Shown here: piece after piece, positions 22,800 through 36,900 of the stretch | Position numbering within the stretch: the first letter of the stretch is position 1 | Layout: each line of letters opens with the position of its first letter | Assembly: GCF_945859705.1 (NCBI RefSeq) | Contig: NC_079135.1 | Span: 110,386,288-110,450,287 of the forward strand | From: Episyrphus balteatus | Taxonomy: Eukaryota; Arthropoda; Insecta; Diptera; Syrphidae | Direction: 5' to 3' | DNA: 64,000 bases | Notes under the pieces: model-generated | What the model saw: the letters and a program-made list of their open reading frames with translations, nothing else | Database searches by the model: none | Told to the model about the DNA's origin: nothing | Position numbers and translations under genes: made by a program

Positions 22800-24822
22800 C
22801 ACGGTGTAACACTCAAAATATACGCGGGCGGAGACCTATCAGGTTTTGTAGAGCTAGTCGCACTGAATACGGAACGGTATTTGAAAATCCCCTAACACCC
22901 CCAAAATCTGGAGTTACGGGCAAAAAACGGTTTTTTGGACCTTCACCCATTGAAAAAATTCTAGCTTCCACAATTTTTTACCCATTTTTGATTTTTTTAC
23001 AGTTTCTGATAGAAGATAAATATACTTTTTTAACAATGTATAAAACATGTAACTCGGTTAAACCACTTAGAATTTATAAGCTGTCAAAGTTCAAAAATTC
23101 ATTTTTTTTTGTCATTTGCCCAACTTCGGCATCAATTTAAAGTATATGTTTTCAAAACAACATGCTATTTAAAAAATATATTCTAAAACTATATCTATTT
23201 CCCAATTGATTGATGTATTTTTTATGAAAATCACTTCAAAATTGGCTTAGAAAAAAAAAATTTTCGATTTCAACCCAGATACAGAAATTGGAACTTTTAG
23301 GTATAGAACAAAAATGTTGTTTCGGCACGTAGTAGGATAAGTTGGGCGCCAGGATTTGATGAAAGGTTTTTGTAGAGGAGCTCAATACAAACATTTTTTT
23401 TCTTTGGGAGGGGGGTCTATCTCCCCCCGTTTAGGTGGAAGGGGCATTTTTCTAAAAAAACATTATCAAAACAAAAAAAAATTATTAAAAAACAACGGCA
23501 ACACTTACAGTAATAAATGATACCATTTTCAAAAGGCAAAATTGTGCATTTGATTCTAATTTTTAAATCAATATAATATTCCCAATAGTTTTTGAAATAA
23601 TCGATTTCAAAGTTAAAAATAGGGGAAAAAAAATTTTTTAAAACTCATTTTATACAATTTTTGTCCAGACTGTGAATTTTAGTAAATAAATTACTTAAAC
23701 AGAAAACTGCCTCAATTGATTCCTTATCGAACCGTGAAAACTATATGTTTCTATGTCTTCTAGTTTTTGAGAAAATTGAAAAATAAAAACAAAAAATATT
23801 TTGAAAAAAGAAAAATCTGATAAAATAATTTTTCAATTTTCCCAAAAACTAGAAGACATAGAAACATATAGTTTTCACGGTTCGATAAGGAATCAATTGA
23901 GGCAGTTTTCTGTTTAAGTAATTTATTTACTAAAATTCACAGTCTGGACAAAAATAGTATAAAATGAGTTTTAAAAATTTTTTTTTCCCCTATTTTTAAC
24001 TTTGAAATCGATTATTTCAAAAACTATTGGGAATATTATATTGATTTAAAAATTAGAATCAAATGCACAATTTTGCCTTTTGAAAATGGTATCATTTATT
24101 ACTGTAAGTGTTGCCGTTGTTTTTTAATAATTTTTTTTTGTTTTGATAATGTTTTTTTAGAAAAATGCCCCTTCCACCTAAACGGGGGGAGATAGACCCC
24201 CCTCCCAAAGAAAAAAAATGTTTGTATTGAGCTCCTCTACAAAAACCTTTCATCAAATCCTGGCGCCCAACTTATCCTACTACGTGCCGAAACAACATTT
24301 TTGTTCTATACCTAAAAGTTCCAATTTCTGTATCTGGGTTGAAATCGAAAATTTTTTTTTTCTAAGCCAATTTTGAAGTGATTTTCATAAAAAATACATC
24401 AATCAATTGGGAAATAGATATAGTTTTAGAATATATTTTTTAAATAGCATGTTGTTTTGAAAACATATACTTTAAATTGATGCCGAAGTTGGGCAAATGA
24501 CAAAAAAAAATGAACTTTTGAACTTTGACAGCTTATAAATTCTAAGTGGTTTAATCGAGTTACATGTTTTATACATTGTTAAAAAGGTATATTTATCTTC
24601 TATCAGAAACTCTAAAAAAATCGAAAATGGGTAAAAAATTGTCGAAGCTAGAATTTTTTCAATGGGTGAAGGTCCAAAAAACCGTTTTTTGCCCGTAACT
24701 CCAGATTTTGGGGGTGTTAGGGGATTTTCAAATACCGTTTCGTATTCAGTGCGACTAGCTCTACAAAACCTGATAGGTCTCCGCCCGCGTATATTTTAAA
24801 ACCTCATTTTTGTAACACCGTG
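22800..24822. mobile_element. 2.0-kb near-perfect palindrome (foldback element)
   Basis: The element opens with CACGGTGTAACACTC and closes with TGTAACACCGTG. Left arm about 22800-23784 and right arm about 23827-24822 are inverted copies that look nearly identical throughout, separated by a 40-base A/T-rich loop. Arms include ATACGCGGGCGGAGACCTAT, CTGGAGTTACGGGCAAAAAA, CCTACTACGTGCCGAAACAA and GGGGGGAGATAGACCCCCCT-like text. No credible transposase frame: the 22781-23140 frame lies across the arm. Ends beginning CAC are seen in Transib-like elements, but this is only suggestive, and no target duplication is clear. Confidence 0.85.
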
Positions 24823-25355
24823 CAATTATTACCCGGACATAGCAAGTATAACCCCTCCCTTATAAAAATTTTATTTTGTCTCATTTTGGGGTAATCAACA
24901 TGCATTTGAAATATATTTGACGAAGTGTTCAGTGAAGCAAATGGACAACAATGCTCTGACCCGACTTCTACTTAGAGGGACTGCTCAGTAGAGGAAGACT
25001 TGTCTAAGGTGATGCACGTGCTTGTCTGTTCCCCTTCATTAACATACGCTTGTGTTTTGAGCCAACTAAAAAATCAGGTTTATTACCGACATCCAAAAAG
25101 GAGGAGGTATTCAATTCGGCTGTATTTTTTTTTTTATGTTTGTTACTTAATAACTTTGGACTGAGTGAACCAATTTTGATAATTCTTTTTGTATTGGAAA
25201 GCTCGTGCCTGTGTGGTCCCATTTCAATTTCGTTCAGTTCTGGCCATAGAAACTGTTAGAAAAGCCATAAAACCCACCATGGAAGTCGGGTTTGTTTTTG
25301 ATAAAAATGATTATTCAAAGAAGTGGAGTGTTTTGTTCAGGATATATGAGAACAT
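24823..25355. other. Intergenic DNA, nothing recognised
   Basis: Overlapping frames occur on both strands here (25004-25222, 25050-25259, 25189-25491) but none resembles a known protein. The last one runs into the foldback at 25356. Confidence 0.4.
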
Positions 25356-25485
25356 TCGGCCCTACCGAGGTATTCGTCGTAGCGGAAAATTCTCCGATTT
25401 CATACGAATTTTGCTGCGAGGTGTACTTCCGATTCGTATGAGATCGGACAAATTTCCGCTACGACGGATACCTCGCCAGGACCGA
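25356..25485. mobile_element. 130-bp foldback MITE
   Basis: TCGGCCCTACCGAGGTATTC and the inverse of CGGATACCTCGCCAGGACCGA form arms of about 55 bases, which continue through GTCGTAGCGGAAA and a TCATACGAATT-type segment. It is relatively GC-rich for this window. No target duplication is clear. Arms resemble the foldback near 4.1 kb. Confidence 0.7.
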
Positions 25486-25489
25486 TTAT

Positions 25490-27990
25490 AGGAAATTGAC
25501 TTCGTTAAAAAGACACTGATATTTTGAAACATAAAGTCGTTAACTTTGCACGACGATTCCGACCAAACGTTACCGTTATGATTATTGCTGTCTCTAAGTA
25601 AAAAAACATAAAGGCATAAAGCGTCAATACGTTAACGTATGATCGTAATCGTGTGCCGTAATTCGCGCCCTGTTTTGGTATTGTGTATCTCTTTCGACAA
25701 AGGTATTTGCTATTGTGAAATATGAACTTAATTTAAGTCGATAGCAAATTTGTAAACGAAACAGATCGAACGATAAAACAAAAAATATCGTTCACAACAG
25801 AAAATCCCAAAACCAAAACTCTTCTTCGATGATTAACTATCGACAAAAGTCGTCAAACAAATGACACTCCATTTTATCAAAATCAATTAAATGAAACGGT
25901 TTTGATAAATCAATGTATGGAATTTAGCATTTTGGTCCGAGTTGATAAGCCGAAAATACTTACTCAAGGATTCAACGTTCGTCTATGTTTTTACTGGCAC
26001 TATATGGAGTTTTGCATGTGCAATAGTCAATTCAAACTCGTTTCAAAGAAACATGAAGAAGAATGAAAAAACTCGGTGGTAATACCTCTAAGAACATTTT
26101 TCCGAAACCTGAGGTTACAACATACGACCCCTGCCCAAATGCCTTAAATAAAATAAATAAATAAATAAACAAATAAATAAAACACAATTTTTTTTTGTTT
26201 TTAACAAAATATTATTTCTTTTTTATTACAATATATCGTTTCATTCATGTTGGTGTTGCTGTTTTTTTTCTGATAGAATCCCATTCCATTTCAAAAACTT
26301 AAACCAAAAATTTTATCATTCTCTTTGTTTATTTATTTTTTTTGTGAAACATACAACTTTCTTAGTTTTTTTTTAATATTTTTTTTTGGATTATTTTCAA
26401 AAGAAAAAAAAAATAATACAATGAAAATTAACTTTAAAATATTAAATAAAAATAAAATACTTGGGCGTTGAAATGCATTTAAGTATTTTGTTTTTGTTTT
26501 TTTTTAGAACAAAAGAAAAAAAAAGAAAAAGACCTAACACTGATTTTGTTTTTTTTTTATAATTTTTATTCAAAAACACAAACTATTTTTAAGGTGAACA
26601 GAAAAAATTTACTTGTAACATGGCCAAAAATGAAAAAAAAACGAAAAAAATAATACACACTTATATTTGTTGTTTATAAATTAAATTTTACACAAAACAA
26701 TTTTTATTTTAACTTTTAATATAGAAAAAAATGCATCAGTTTTTTAACTTTTTTTGTTGTTGTTGTTTAATTCATCTTACTGTGATCCTACATGTTGTTA
26801 AGTGTCTACATATGTTTTTTTAAGGGTAATTATTAATAATTATGTATTAAGAGGAAACAAAAAAATATTGAGAACTATACAGAATATATTCACTACCCTA
26901 AGAAAACAAAAAAAAAATAAGATAAACGATTTAAAATACGAAGAAAAAAAAAACACTTTAATATAATAAATGAACATCATAGTTATGTACTTGTAATAAT
27001 ATAATAATAGAAAGATAAAAATTCCCCAACTATGTAAATTAAACAATACAAAAAAAAAAAAACAAAAATACGTAATATCTAAGCAGAAGGATATTATTCT
27101 TTAAAAAATAATAATTATAGTTTTTTTTTTGTATAAATGATTTATATATAAACCTCATTTAATACTAGTTTTTTTTAATATTTTATTATTTTTCGTTAGA
27201 AGTTTTGTACAGAGATTTATTATTTTTATTTTTTTTACATTGCTGCTGTTCAGTAGATTTCTTTTTTTTTTAATTTAATTTAAAGGCTGCAAATGTAATT
27301 TTTATTTTATTAGAATATTATGTAAAAAAGTTTATATAAAAAGTTTTTTTTTTTTATTTTTTGTTTTTTGATAGCAAGTACAAAATTTTATATTGTTCCA
27401 CTCACGTTTCTGATTTATTTTATTTAGTCTTTATTTGTTATTTAATTTATTCTTTTTTTTTTAATTTTTCAAATATTTAATTTTAATATTTGAATTCTTA
27501 TAAATCTGATAAAGAAAATAATAATAATAAAAAAAAAAAACAAAAAAAACTTTTTCCTTGTATTATTATTATTATAATTATAATTTTTTACAATGGTTGT
27601 AATACAAATATATATTTATATTCTTTTTTTCTTTCTTTTTTTTAATAAAAACAAAGTAAATTTTTATTTTTAAATTGTTAATAATATTTATTGTATTGTT
27701 TTATTTTTCATTGTTTTATTATTGTTAGTTTCATCGACTTAGTCTCTGCTTTTTTTTAGTAATTAAATAAAAATATATTTATTTTATATTCTCGACTAAC
27801 AATTTTTTTTTTCATATCTTTTCTTGTTTTATATAACTGGACGACTGCAATGGCGTTTTAATTGTTTTTATTGTTTTGTTTTTTAATTTTAAATGTTTAA
27901 TTAACCTTTTTTACTTTGTGTTTAAGTTTTTTCTCTTCTTTTTTTTAGTTGTTTGTTTTTTGTTTGTGGGGTGAATGAAAATTAAGCACT
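25490..27990 (-). other. Probable long Moesin 3' UTR and intergenic DNA
   Basis: From about 26160 to the Moesin stop at 27991 the sequence is extremely AT-rich, with dozens of A and T homopolymers and no coding frames. Read from the minus strand it directly follows the Moesin stop, so it plausibly forms a long 3' UTR. The 25490-26160 part is more complex but unrecognised. The true poly(A) site is not determined. Confidence 0.5.
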
Positions 27991-30900
27991 TTACATGTTT
28001 TCAAACTGATCAACACGACGTTTCGTGTTGCCCTTTCGAATTTCTCGGAGTGTCTTGTATTTGTCACGTCCTTGACGAACATTTTCACGATGAATCTTAT
28101 CGTTGAGCGTCTCCTTGGTCTCATCACGAGAATGTGCCAAATCTAGTTTAAGAACCTGGAACGGAAATAAAAAAAAAATATAATTTAAAATATGTAATTG
28201 TATTGTAAAATTTTCTTAAAATTTGTATATTCTTGGTATCAAAAAGTTTGGTTCAATTGGATTAACTTTTTGCCTTCTACCCCAAAAATGATCTAGAAAT
28301 GTAAGAACCAATATGTTATGACTACCTTTAAACTGATTAGAAATAGTGCGACCAACTATGAAAATTGTAGTACCCCGTGGAGTAATGGTTAATGCTAATG
28401 GTTAATGGACTGTGACGTCAGAAGTCTGGGTTCATGTCCCAGCCTTCACCAACTTAAAAAAAAATTCAGGGGTACAGCCTATTGCGGGGAATTGACAATC
28501 TCCAAGAAAATTATTATCATGAAAAGGTAAATCTCTCGTACTCGGCGGTAATTTGTAGGCCTCTTCCAATCTCGCACAGAAGAATGGTTGAGAGTTTTTA
28601 TCCACTAGGAAGTGTTGTTTCATGGAGTGCGGTTGGTGCTCACTGACCTTCTCGTGCTAACAGTGGACGAGCTGATACAAGTGTAACATTCCTTTTGAGG
28701 ACTAGCGGCCTTAGATAACAGATAACTAACTAGTGAGACAATAGCCTTTCATTATTTATTATGGTCCTTAAATACGTTTAGTATTTTATATGCAGATGCG
28801 TTTTCCCTACGCTGAACGCCATGGCCCGCCTGTGAACTTGCTCTTGCTATGCAAGCAGAAGAGCATTTAAGTCACCTTGTTTTTACTATACTTTTCTCTT
28901 GTTTGAGGATGACTTAAAAAGGATTATCGTTCCTTAGTTTTGTGCGAACAAAAGTAAAAAAAAGCTCGGAAATCTTTTCAATTCTTTAATGTTTAGTATA
29001 TGGAGAGAAATGAATAAATTTATATTGTTTTGGCATATTCAAAAACTTATGAATTATGAATTTTTTTTTTTTGATATTTCTACCACGAAAGTGGAGTTAG
29101 CGGACGAAGTGTTAAAATAGCGATGGTATATGAAAAGAAGAAATTTGTTGCTTATGTGAAAATAATGTTGAAAATCGCGCAAGTGACGTTACCAGGTTGA
29201 TTGATTGGTTACCGCCGAAAAAGAGAAATGTACTCTCTTGAAATACTAGAAACTATCTATCAATTCACGACGAATTGGTTTTGGTTCGAGTTTTGGGCTC
29301 GTGATTCGAACGATCTTTGGGAAGGCAAGAAACATTGGCTTTATTAAAGAAAATGCCGATTAGCTTTTCAAAATGCTTGAAATTAGCAAAGAAATGAAAG
29401 TTGACACTATTGGATTTTTGGGAAAGAAATTTTTATGCATCTAACTCAAAAACATCTTTTAACACATTTTTTGTTTTTAGGTTTTAGCATTTCTTTGATT
29501 AATTTTTATTGGAAATATTTAACAGAAAGTAAGACATTATGAGGAAAACTCCTCTTTATTTAAATATTAAATAGAATATAGTAACAAAAAAGAGAACATT
29601 TCAGTGCCAATCAATATCAACATTAGCCTTGCTTTCGTGAGACTTATGCAAAGTAGAGAAATTTTTTTTTTACGAAACCACTGCAAAACTAATCTGTTTT
29701 TAAAGCTCTTTTTGTATGGATTTAGTTTTAAATGGAGTTTTAAATTATTTCAAAGAATTTAATCCCAATTAATCTTTACTGGATGAACAAATGTGAAGTA
29801 ATTCCCAATAAGTTTTTGTTGTTCTGCAAGTGGAATGTGTGTACCTAAAATAGGCCACGTGCAGCCAATCAATTTATTAGAGATTTTTGATAGATGCAAA
29901 GACACCAGATGAAGACTTGCGAGACAAGGACACTTGACAAGAGTCGATAAAGACCTCTTGTGACTAAGTTGGCTGGAGAGGCTTGTTGATGGTGGTAGAT
30001 ATAATATTTTCCTTCATATTCTGTTTGATAGTCCAAGTAGCATGTATGACCAACCTGATATCCTTGTTGGAAGCCTATTAAAATAAATTAAATCTAAAAC
30101 AATTGCACTTACCTTCAATTGATCATGAAGTCTTTCATTTCGTTCAGCTAACGTACGCCTATCCTCAACTGGATCGTTAATGTGTTCATCTGTGTCCAAG
30201 TCTCTTGACACATCACCACCAACATCACCGTTGGCCAATTCTTCTTCATTATCGTTTTCATCCTCAGCAACATGATGATGTTGCGGTGTTGTTGATGCAG
30301 CCAATAAAGCAGCAGCAGCTTCAGCCTACGAAAAAACACACAATTTAATATTATAATCAATTCTCTTGAACATTTTTAATTTAAACAAACCTGTTTGAGC
30401 CTTGCTTCTTCAACTTCAGCTTGCAGCCGTCTAGTTTCATCGTCCTTGGCATTAACTTCCTCTTGAATTCGGAACACTTCAGCCTGTTTGGCTTGGATTT
30501 CTTCTTCGAGTTTGATTTTCTCGGTTTGTTCCATGTGTTTAGCCTCTTCGAGACGTTGCAACATCGATTGTAGCTCCTTTTGATGGAGTTCGAGCTCGTC
30601 CTTTGCTGCTTGCAATTGTTTCAATTGCTCTTCAAGACGACGAATCATCTCTTGTGCCTCCATGAGGTCCTTTTGTGAACGTTCCATCTCTTCTTGCATT
30701 TGCTTGAGACGATCTTCGTATTCTTGTTGTTTCTTTTCGGCACGTTCGCGGGCTGCCAAAGCCAATTGTAACTTTTCTCTAAAAAGAATAACAATAATCA
30801 GATCAGTCATGGAATAGTTTTAAAAATGTTGAACTTACCTTTCTTGTTGCTTGGCATTTTTCTCCTCTCTGGCTTGTGCTTTCATTTGCTGGACATCAAT

Positions 30901-33900
30901 TGTGTCTGGTTTGCGACGACGCATATACAATTCATGGTTACCCATGCACAAGGCCAAAATTCTCTTATTGATCCTGACGCGTGGCGCAAAGAACACAAAA
31001 TCTGGTGCTTTTTTATCAATTGGCTTGATGATGAAACGTTTCTCTGAAAACGAAATATTCCTGATCTCAGACCATGGGAAACCAATCTTTGGGGTCAGTT
31101 TATCTTCCTGTTCGTAGATATTCAAGCCCAAAGCATCAACACCCAACCACAAGTCAGTGCCCTTCTTGTTGCGAATTTCGAAGTAATTCACTCCGTACAT
31201 TTCCAGATCCTGGGCGATCTTTAGATACTCCATCATAGCATCTTCGCGCAACATGCCACGATGTTCTTGCCACCAGGTCATTATGGATGCTTCCCATTCG
31301 TCCTTGGACATCTTATGCTGATCAATGACACGTTGCGGAAGAAGACGGTCGTTGGATAGGAAACCAGCGGTGTGGGTGCTCTTATTGTGATCACCATGGC
31401 GTGCCTGAACGGCATACGATGCTAATAGAACTGAGGTCTCTGGCGGGCAATAGATTTCATCGGACAATATGGCATTTTTTACTTGCAAGTAAAACAGACG
31501 CAGAGTTATGTCTTGGATGAGTTCTTCGGCAACATCCTCTGGATAGAATTTGGCTCTGAAGCGGAACTGTAGGGGATCTTCTTTCTTTACATCTTGATTC
31601 ATGACCTAAAAGAGGATGATTTATTAATTAAATGAGGAATATTCAATTTGTTAAAAGACAGAAATGTTAGGGAGGAAAAAAGTGTCAACTTTACCCAATT
31701 GGAAAACGGCATTGATCCTGTCTATTTTTTGATAGACAATTGAAAGCATGATAGGAGAAGAAAACAAGTTATCAAAAAAATATGGAAAATACATATTGTT
31801 TTGGTGCTTTTTTGCAACTTGGAAAAGCTCTACCAATAGATTTCTAGCAAATTTTATTTTGTTGGTTCCTACTATACAACAACTAGCGATGGCATTAAAT
31901 TGGAGTGTTGTTAAGCGACGTTTGTCATATCGTCTTACCATATCCTCGGTATCAGTATCGTCATCGTTTTCAGCAGTTTCGTCATTTGTTTTTTTGTCCA
32001 CATATTTTTTAACTCGTTTAAGGTATTTCATTGTTTTTAAAACCGCACTATCTGGCTGCTTGTAATTGTGAAATAAAACATCGAGTTCTTAATTTTTGTA
32101 ACCGAAAGTTTAACTTATGAAATGGGATGAGAATTATCTCTTGATATGTTTTGGGGGTTTTGATATTAATGTAGTGATTCTAAATCTATAGAAATTACAC
32201 GATGTAAAGAGATGATGTTTGAATGTTGCACGGTTCTGAACTTTGATCGTTTATCGCCGATCAAGTTGAACGATCTAGGAAACGATATTTCTATAATGCG
32301 CGGTTTTTTTCAAATTTTTTTTTCATCGAAAAGGCTAATTTTTTGACTGTAAATTAGACAAATTGACGCATTTGGACTGAAAATATGCCCATGAAACTAT
32401 AGAAACGTCGTTGCATCCCCAAACAAACACAGTTTATGGGGTAATCAAATCAAAGTACTGGTTATAAAACCGCGGTTTTTGACTTTTGTGCCACAAAAGT
32501 ATGAAAGGTAGAATGAGCATTCCGTCACACAAAGCGAAACACTGCATTTATTTAAGGAAATGGCACTTTTGATTGGATGTCTCTTGATCCTTTTCTTTGG
32601 AGATACGCTGACAAGCCAAAAACAATTGATTTCGTATGTTTGAAAGAAAATCATACCCGTTTGATGCTGATTTATAGCAAAAACGATCCCATTCAGCGAA
32701 GAAAAAAATTGTCTCTCACCAGGATACACATAAGTGCACAAGTCCGCAGCGGCAATGGCTCAATTACTCGAATTGAGCTATGAATTGCCCCCTGTTTTCT
32801 ATGAAAAACAAAAATGGCCCGGCGGAAAGAGGATTGGGTCTAATAATGAGGTCATCCAAGAAACAAGTCAACATTTCGAGATGTTCGAAAAGACGTATTT
32901 ATTTTTGAAGGAAAATTGGGAACACGCTGGTTGCAATGCATAAACCTAAAAGGAGACTATGTTGAGAAATAAAAAAATTCCAAAAAGAGATGTGCTCAAG
33001 AACAATAAACATTTGGCCCGTTAAGGACCCGTTTGGCCGCTTAGCAGGTAATACTATTTAGACACCTTGCGATGGCATCTTCAACATACAAAACGTTCGC
33101 CTTGTGGGTAACATAGGCATTTCTGTTCCAATTCTGACGCTTGCAATTTCTTGAAATTTCCATATGTTTCGTCAACTTACAAAAGTGATTATTGCAATTT
33201 TTAAAATCTGACGAGTAAATCATTATTTCTCAAATTGTTAGAGATTGGCCAAATTTTTCTGAATATAATGCAGTTATGCATGCTACGATTTGAATTTTTT
33301 AGGTAAATTAAAAAGAGAAACAACAGTTTATCGATGTTGTATGTTTTTCTGAGAGAAAAATTTTTTTTTTAATTCTTTTAAAATTACTAAAAATTTAAAA
33401 AAAAAATTGAGGTCAAGGGCATTTTTTTGGAAAAGTTTTAGTAGAGGATAACGTCTACTATTTCGTTGGAGAATAGCGATACAAAAAAGAGCAGATACGA
33501 TAAATTAAGTCGATGATCGAGAGACTTAATTGTATCTGTTATTGATCAATCACTTTTCATTATTCACACCAAAGAGTTTTATTTTAAATCACAGCTTAAC
33601 CTGCTGTGAATATAATTTATGGTTGCAAAGTATGTATGTACAACGTGAAAAATGCAATATTAATTGTTGACTTATCTTTAATGGAGAAATGGAGTAATCA
33701 ATCAAAATGAACGTGTAAAAGAAAAAGCATAACGTGATTGGAAATAACAAACGTCGGTTTCTTTAGAAGATAACATGTGTTTCCACAAAATAAATAAATC
33801 AACAAAAGCTGAGGATATGCTTGCGATTTTTATTGTAACTCATCAGCAATCGTCTTACAATCAAAGGACCCAACGTTAATGCTTAATGTTTCAATCGCAC

Positions 33901-36900
33901 TGGTGCAGATTTATTGTTTAAATTTGTATTATGTGTCATGTCAATAAGATGAAATTTTTTTTAATTAAAACTTCTATTGAACTTATAATCTCAGTTAGGT
34001 CCATTTTACACACAGCCGGACGTTTAACCGGCATCGACTACCCGGTTTTTTATGTTTTCGAAAGAGCCGGGTACTCGGTGCCCTTTAACCGATTGCCAGG
34101 TGTGTGTAAAATGGGCCAGTATATGACAAAATTTAGTATTAAGATAAATTAATGAAATAAGTGGAAAAGAAAATTTAAATATAAAAACATTATTGCTTTT
34201 AATATATCCTTACCTTTTTGTATAATTTTATCCATGTTAGATCACCCCTCGAATCGGTATATTGCAATCCAAAGAACCAAACTTCACGTAGGCCAATTGT
34301 CTTAACAACTTGATCGAATAGCTGTTTGCCGGTGGTAGTCGTCTGTATGGCGAACTCCAACTCGGCGTCCATTGTGGTAACTCGGACATTTAGCTGCAAA
34401 GAGAAAAATTAAGAAAAATTATAATCTCTGATTAGAAATTCCAGTTATATTCATCATCATCAACATGATCTTCTTTTAACTCATTTATCATAACAAAAAC
34501 CAAAAACAACAACAAAAAAACATGCACCAATGGGTGTGGTTGTTAACATATTTTTTTTTTTACAAAATACGATGAAAGAAAACTTTCTCAGTTTATCATT
34601 TGTCACTGTCGGCGTTGTCTTCGTCGTCTTCAAAGTCCGTCGTGTGGTACCTAAGTTGTCTTGGACATCATCATCATCAACATCTCTCTCTTCTAGAAAG
34701 TCAGTCACGGTTACTTGGCACGTGATAGGAAATAATGTCTAAGTTAAGTTTTCTATTTCTCATTAGGACAAAAAAAAAACCAGAAATACATAGACGCGCA
34801 TTTTTATTGGTAATGAAGTTAGATTCGTAATTATAACAATTGTGACGAAAATAACTAATTAACTTTACCCGATATACGAGTACCTAAATAGAAAAAAAAA
34901 AACAAATTCATTGATAGTGTGACCAACTATCACCTACAACAATATATTCTTCTTGATGATGGTTGCCAAATCCAATTAGCTTTTGGGGTTAATGTTTTCG
35001 AGAGAAAGAAAAAACTAACAAATTCGAAAACGAACGAGAGGCAATGAGAAGCCATAGTAATAAGAAAAGAAAAAAAAAATATATATCTACACTCAATGAA
35101 TCGTGGGCGGCATCAACGACGAAGGTGGTACAAATGCAATCCAAGTGAACAGATTTTATTTTTATTTTTTTTTTTTAATTCAGCAATAATTTGCATATAT
35201 GCACTTATATTGATGGCAAAATATAAGGCCAAAACGACAAATGAACTTCCATTGGGCGTATTTGGTTTTGAAAATTGTTTGCTTTTGGAATTAAAAAAAA
35301 AAACACAAAATCGATCTAAAATCTAAGGTTTTAGATTAATGCAGTCGGAATTTAAATTATGAAAACTAAAATTTAAAAAAAATAATAAAATAAAATTTTA
35401 GATTTAATTTTTTATTTTTCGTCCTTCTATTTTTACTAGGCAGACAAATAAAGAAAAATATAATAAGTAGTGTGCACTCCTTAAATCGATTACTACTTAA
35501 TTAAAGCCCGATAAAAAGATTGCGTAATATATTTAGGGCGGTGCTATTCTTGAAAAACAAGCTTCTAAGTCCCACTTGACAGTTGTGTAACAGTGTGGTT
35601 TACCAGATTAGAGGTTACTTTTCGCATGCTCTTATATTTAACAGTGATCTAATGTCTTTGAATCCTCGCTAATTTTATTGCACAATTAGGTTAGCTATTT
35701 TAAATAGAAACCTACATAAGTGTATCACAAAAAAGGAGGTGAACGGAAATAGTTTCGAAACCATTATTCAACTTCTTTTTTGAAATTTTAAAATGTCAAC
35801 ACAATGACACCGCTAATAATGAATATTATAGGATCGACAAAAAACTAAGTCGCCCGAATTCCTGATTTTACTTGTATTGAAAAGGTAACTTACATAATGT
35901 AATTCGTGATGATGCTTAAATTTTAAAAAAAAGGCAAACAAAATAGTTTAACCCTTCATAAGTTTTGTTTATTTAATGTTTTTTACTCTGTTTAAGAATA
36001 TTGAGGAATGCAATTCATTGAAATATACATACAGCATAAGATGGATTGTTTTTTAGCTGACACTGTCTCTAACTTTTCAAATTCGAAAATTTCCTAAAGA
36101 ATTTTGAATTAAATGATGTATTCTTAAAGGCGTCAATAGTTTAACCACGCTGTTAACTAAAACGACAAATTTCAAAATTTAGTGGAAGCTCAATAAATAG
36201 CCCTAGATATATTGTTTTTTAGCTGAGACTGTCTTTAATTTTTGAAATTTAAGTTGCTTACAGACTTTTTATAAAATATAAAAAAAATAACCTTTTTTTT
36301 CTCATTGTTGTTTAGCGAAAATTCTACAACGAAATGCATACTCGTAAGTATGTTATTGTTTTTTTTTTTTTTTTTTTTTTTCAATTTAACGTCTTTCAAA
36401 AATGAAGAACCAACCTTAGCTGAATTTGAACAAGATTATAGGAGAATAAAAATAATAAGTTCTCCAACTTCACAGACAAAAGTCTGCCACATAGAATAGT
36501 AGAAAATTAATCAGATTTCTTTGTGGTTTCAAAACAAAAAAATTTTTTTTAGAAACATCATTATTTTGATTTTGGGTTTATAGGTTTAGCCAAAATTTGA
36601 GAACGTCGTTTTTTTTTTGTTACATGCTTGAGGGACGAATTATATTCATTTGACATTTTAAATGAGGAATAATGCTGTTCTGTACTTAATGTCATTTATT
36701 TAGTTTTAAATTCATTTATTTGTAATTTAATATCATTTATTTCTCCACCTAATGTAACTTAGCTTGCACAATTAATCTTATTTGCTACTTGCTACCTAAA
36801 TTGCATTTATAATACTAACAGCCAATTGCCTCTTGCTAAAATTGCTTTAATCCCTTATCTCTCGCATATGATTTTGTTAATTTTTCTTGTTGCCTACAAT

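Larger units (their letters stand above)
31606..34213 (-). other. Moesin intron 2
   Basis: A 2.6-kb intron with a mariner relic (32577-32990), a short foldback (33998-34117) and an unidentified minus-strand frame (31651-32031). Confidence 0.85.

Noticed and set aside
22781..23140. 119-codon frame at the palindrome start
   Set aside because: Lies across the foldback arm; the sequence has no transposase motif.
34481..34708. Asp-rich minus-strand frame near Moesin exon 2
   Set aside because: Considered as an alternative first exon, but the frame ends without a donor joined in phase to the FERM exon; no support.
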